Shown here piece by piece: positions 61,261 through 64,000 of a stretch of DNA of 64,000 bases (position 1 is its first letter; every line of letters begins with the position of its first letter). The DNA comes from Spongilla lacustris (Eukaryota > Porifera > Demospongiae > Spongillida > Spongillidae), in NCBI GenBank assembly GCA_949361645.1, contig OX442429.1, positions 6,584,290 to 6,648,289 on the forward strand, given 5' to 3'. Under the pieces are notes generated by a model, which was not told the origin of the DNA, did not search any database, and worked only from the letters and a program-made list of their open reading frames with translations. The translations under genes and the position numbers were made by a program.

Positions 61261-64000
61261 ATGTTTAGTGTGGAGCATACAGTTGCCTTTGACAATGTTG
61301 CTACGGCTCAAGAGGGATGTAAGGAGTGGCTCGAGGTATTTAACTTCCTAGCAACTATAAGCGTGGCTTAATGCTTTTTGGTTTTCCGGCGTGGTTTTAT
61401 TCCCCAGAAGTATGGTCTCACAGCGCATGGCGTTGGACGGGACAAGGTTTTGTGCGCACTGGATCGTTGTCGTGCAAAGAAGAACGTAAGTGATAGCCGC
61501 GCGCTATTATATCTGCAAGGGCCCAAGGCCGTCACTCCTGCGCCTTCACCACCACGCCACAACTATAGCGTGCTGCGTACAAGACCCTGCATACCCTGGA
61601 AAGCAAACTGCTTCGTGCCATGTCCAGACTGCGGGCACGCTTGGAATGGCTAGACTCTGGAAGGTATAATGCCCCCGGCACCCCCCCCCCCCCCCCCCCC
61701 CCCCCAATATCTTGAACCCCCTTGTATTTGTCGCATCTTAGTCGTCACGTGCTTGGAGCTGTGAGCGAGCGAAGCGCAGTGCTACTGTTGTGCTCTGTGG
61801 ATGGAGAACTGGCTCACGTGAGGCAGCTTCTCAGCACAGCCTCCTGCCTACTGCTTGAGCAGTTCTCAGCCATGAAGTACTTCAACGTCATATGGTACAT
61901 GTAGCTCACACCAAGTCTGGGGACCAGACCATGATAATAATTGTTATTGCGAACCTAAATTTAAAAGCATTCTTTTCTTTGTCCTGGAAAGTGGTGAGAA
62001 CGTATGATACATTCCCTATTTGTGGTCTGGTTCCCAGACTAACCAAAACCTTTTTCATGTACATTTATTGATTTCTGCTTTCAGTTGCATTGGTGATATG
62101 CATGTGTGGGAAAATGCAGTTGTCGAGGCAACAGCTGACCGTGTTCAGAACGCTGTGGAGTGGGTGGAGCACCTTCTCCTCCTCCCCAGTCCCGAATCGC
62201 CACGCTGCACCATTTTTGAGGTTGTGACTACTGCCCTCAATGAGGAGCAGGTATGCAACAGAATGGCCTCCCTCCTCCCCAGTTATGGAATGTGTTGTTC
62301 CCATCCAGGCTGAGTGTGTTTACATGCTTGTCAGTGGACGTATATGCTCCCATGACTACAGCAAGCTTCAGGAACAGGTCTGGTGTCTAGCTGTGGTGTT
62401 TGCACTTCTCCACACTTCCACCTTTCTCCCTCATCCCCCCCTACCCCCCACCACCCACCCCCCACCCCCGTAGCTCAAGGCTTCCCCCAGACCCCTGCAC
62501 ATTGTGGTGTGTGGTAATTCATGTGCAGCTGCTCTTTGTGAATATGAACAGCTGGCATCAGCTAGTGGAGGAAGGTGGGAGTTTAGGGGTTAAATGGGGG
62601 GGGGGAGGCTTGGAGGAGTGCAAAGGAGTGCTAGAGTACCTCTGTAGGCATGGTGGATATGATAGGGATTGGGGAAGTATTTACTAGTATCCTACTCAGC
62701 CTTGCCTCTCCCACTGGCCCCTCCCACTGTAGGTGTCACACCTGGGGTCCAGGAGCGGTTTCATTTGACAGCCATTTCACTCCCTCTCGCTCTACGTGTG
62801 GCGACAGGGATGACCACAGCTTGGGGACTGAATCAGCTGTTCACACAATGGCTTCAACATGCTATGACCTGCAACTGGTGTGTAAGGAGCTCGATACAGC
62901 ACGGAGCCTTCTTGCAGAGGTACTAGTAATGTGTATGCGGGAGGGAGGGAGGGAGGGAGGATGTCAGTTAATTATCTTCAGTCTTGTATGGTTAACAAAA
63001 CCCCCATTTTATTCATTTGCAAGTTTGAAAAGCAAAAACAAAAACAAAAAAAAACTCATCTGCTCTGTGTGTTTGTCTCTATTTCCAAAAGGTGCACACC
63101 TTGCAACTAGAGGCAACATTGGATTGGTTCAGCGTGGCAGGCTCCACTGATGAGCCTTACATCACCTCCGAGGAATGGCTTATGGTACGACAGCGGTCTC
63201 GGTTCCATTGCCCCACCTGTTGGATGTGGCCTTATTATCTGTTAGGCTCATGGCATGCACAGCAGTCGACTGATGTTTGAAGATCTGGTGTTCTCGCTTG
63301 CTTTCAACCACTGTGGAGGTGTGGTCAGGGCTTCCTCATTGCAACAGACAGCAGATCCAGTAAGGGTGTTTGCATGTGGTGGGATGGGGAAGAGGAGCCC
63401 ATGAGAACTTAGCCTTGCCTCTCATAGTTGCCCGGCAACAGTGGGTTGAGGTACACGAGGTACTGCAAGGACTTTGTGCACTTGAGGTAAGCTGTAAAAA
63501 TTGATTGATGCATTCTACTACCTGTATGTGTGTGTCTATGTGCACATGTATGTGTGTATGTTTGCATATGTGTGTGTCTGTGTGTCTATGTGTTATATGT
63601 GTGTGTGTTCATTTTGTACCCAGGCACAAAGGCTGCGTCATTCATGTACAGCTTAGCAATGATGCATTTCAGCAGTACAAGGCAAAGCTGGATGATGTCA
63701 TAAGAAAATACAGAGAAAGGTAAAGTCACCATGTGATAGTCATGTGATAGTTTAAATGAAGTGGTTTATAGTTGGTACCATTTATACATTTGTCAGTATT
63801 AATCATCATTACTAATCATCAGTTATCTAATAATTATTATTATAATTATTATATTGTCATTAGTGAGGTTGGCTGTGTGCAAACTATTTGAATGGTGCTA
63901 GTTGAGTGCTTACCATGGTGCTAGTTGAGTGCTTACCTCTCAACAAGACCGTGTGCAGTGTACACACATATTAAAGCTCATCACATGCAGATGTAGCACC
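61261..64000 (+). CDS. VWA3A/VWA3B-like protein, partial at right edge
   Basis: A plus-strand gene with GT-AG exons: 61261-61335 (MFSVEHTVAFDNVATAQEGC), 61408-61485 (KYGLTAHGVGRDKV), 61569-61663 (LHTLESKLLRAMSRLRARLE), about 61742-61895 (VLLLCSVDGELAHVRQLL... FNVIW; the VWA-domain beginning), about 62086-62250 (AVEWVEHLLLLPSPESPRCT), 62309-62378, about 62474-62575 (RPLHIVVCGNSCAAALCEY), about 62733-62920 (LQLVCKELDTARSLLAEV), and further exons near 63092-63180, 63435-63485 and 63623-63720 (HKGCVIHVQLSNDAFQQYK). The order of a VWA core and a TSEEWL / FNHCGGVV segment resembles VWA3A and VWA3B, which are linked to cilia. The metal-binding DxSxS motif is not obvious in this copy (SVDGEL stands in its place). 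The gene continues beyond 64000. Confidence 0.6.
61681..61705. repeat. Poly-C run of about 25 bases
   Basis: An uninterrupted C run in the VWA3-like intron. It shows the same strand-asymmetric homopolymer habit as the G runs elsewhere. Confidence 0.9.
61914..62040. mobile_element. 127-bp inverted-repeat element
   Basis: AGTCTGGGGACCAGACCA at the left end is matched by TGGTCTGGTTCCCAGACT at the right, within an intron of the VWA3-like gene. The ends resemble those of the element at 61098-61200 in sharing GTCTGG and GGTCT blocks. No target duplication is clear. Confidence 0.6.
63724..64000. other. VWA3-like intron sequence at right edge
   Basis: AT-rich with ATAATTATT stretches, then a direct repeat of TGGTGCTAGTTGAGTGCTTACC (63893-63935). 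No exon seen before the window ends. Confidence 0.5.

Overview
The window looks like nuclear DNA from an invertebrate metazoan, possibly an early-branching one such as a sponge or cnidarian; the species cannot be fixed from the sequence. The reasons are spliced genes with GT-AG introns (many only 58-100 nt), animal families (diaphanous formin, thymosin beta, a CH-PDZ-LIM protein, CNG channels), axonemal genes, a Ty3-type LTR retrotransposon, and introns crowded with micro- and minisatellites. One 200-base run of N (32032-32231) is an assembly gap.

Layout, left to right: a diaphanous-type formin whose 5' end lies outside the window (123-11617, +); a decayed LINE-like fragment (about 12023-12970, -); nucleoside diphosphate kinase (13297-14122, -); a nearly intact 4.57 kb LTR retrotransposon with short LTRs and a 5-bp target duplication (14379-18948, -); an unrecognised multi-exon gene (19076-19788, -); a foldback inverted-repeat element of about 1 kb (20192-21234); an UNC-50 homologue (21348-23266, +); a long INPP4-type phosphoinositide 4-phosphatase gene with an N-terminal PH domain (23372-37984, -), whose introns hold most of the minisatellites and the gap; COA5/PET191 (38100-38446, +); an intronless FAM181-like gene (39006-39677, +); intronless MAT2B (39773-40675, +); an LMO7-like CH-PDZ-LIM gene (40843-45026, +); thymosin beta (45235-45421, -); DNAAF6/PIH1D3 (45700-46937, -); ABCE1 (47012-51935, +); two tandem CNGA-type channel genes (53158-55114 and 55446-57537, +); signal peptidase subunit SPCS3 (58036-58974, +); a USP12/USP46-type deubiquitinase (59060-61024, -); and a VWA3A/B-like gene running off the right edge (61261 onward, +).

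These genes do not form one pathway. The layout is dense, with several close head-to-head pairs (INPP4/COA5, DNAAF6/ABCE1, USP/VWA3-like) that probably share promoters, and one close tail-to-tail pair (UNC-50/INPP4). The points most worth following are the tandem CNG channels, which share almost identical ligand-binding regions but differ at the key selectivity-filter residue; the PLEKHJ1-like PH domain at the start of the INPP4 gene; the FAM181-like protein; and the young retrotransposon with identical LTRs except for one 9-base indel.
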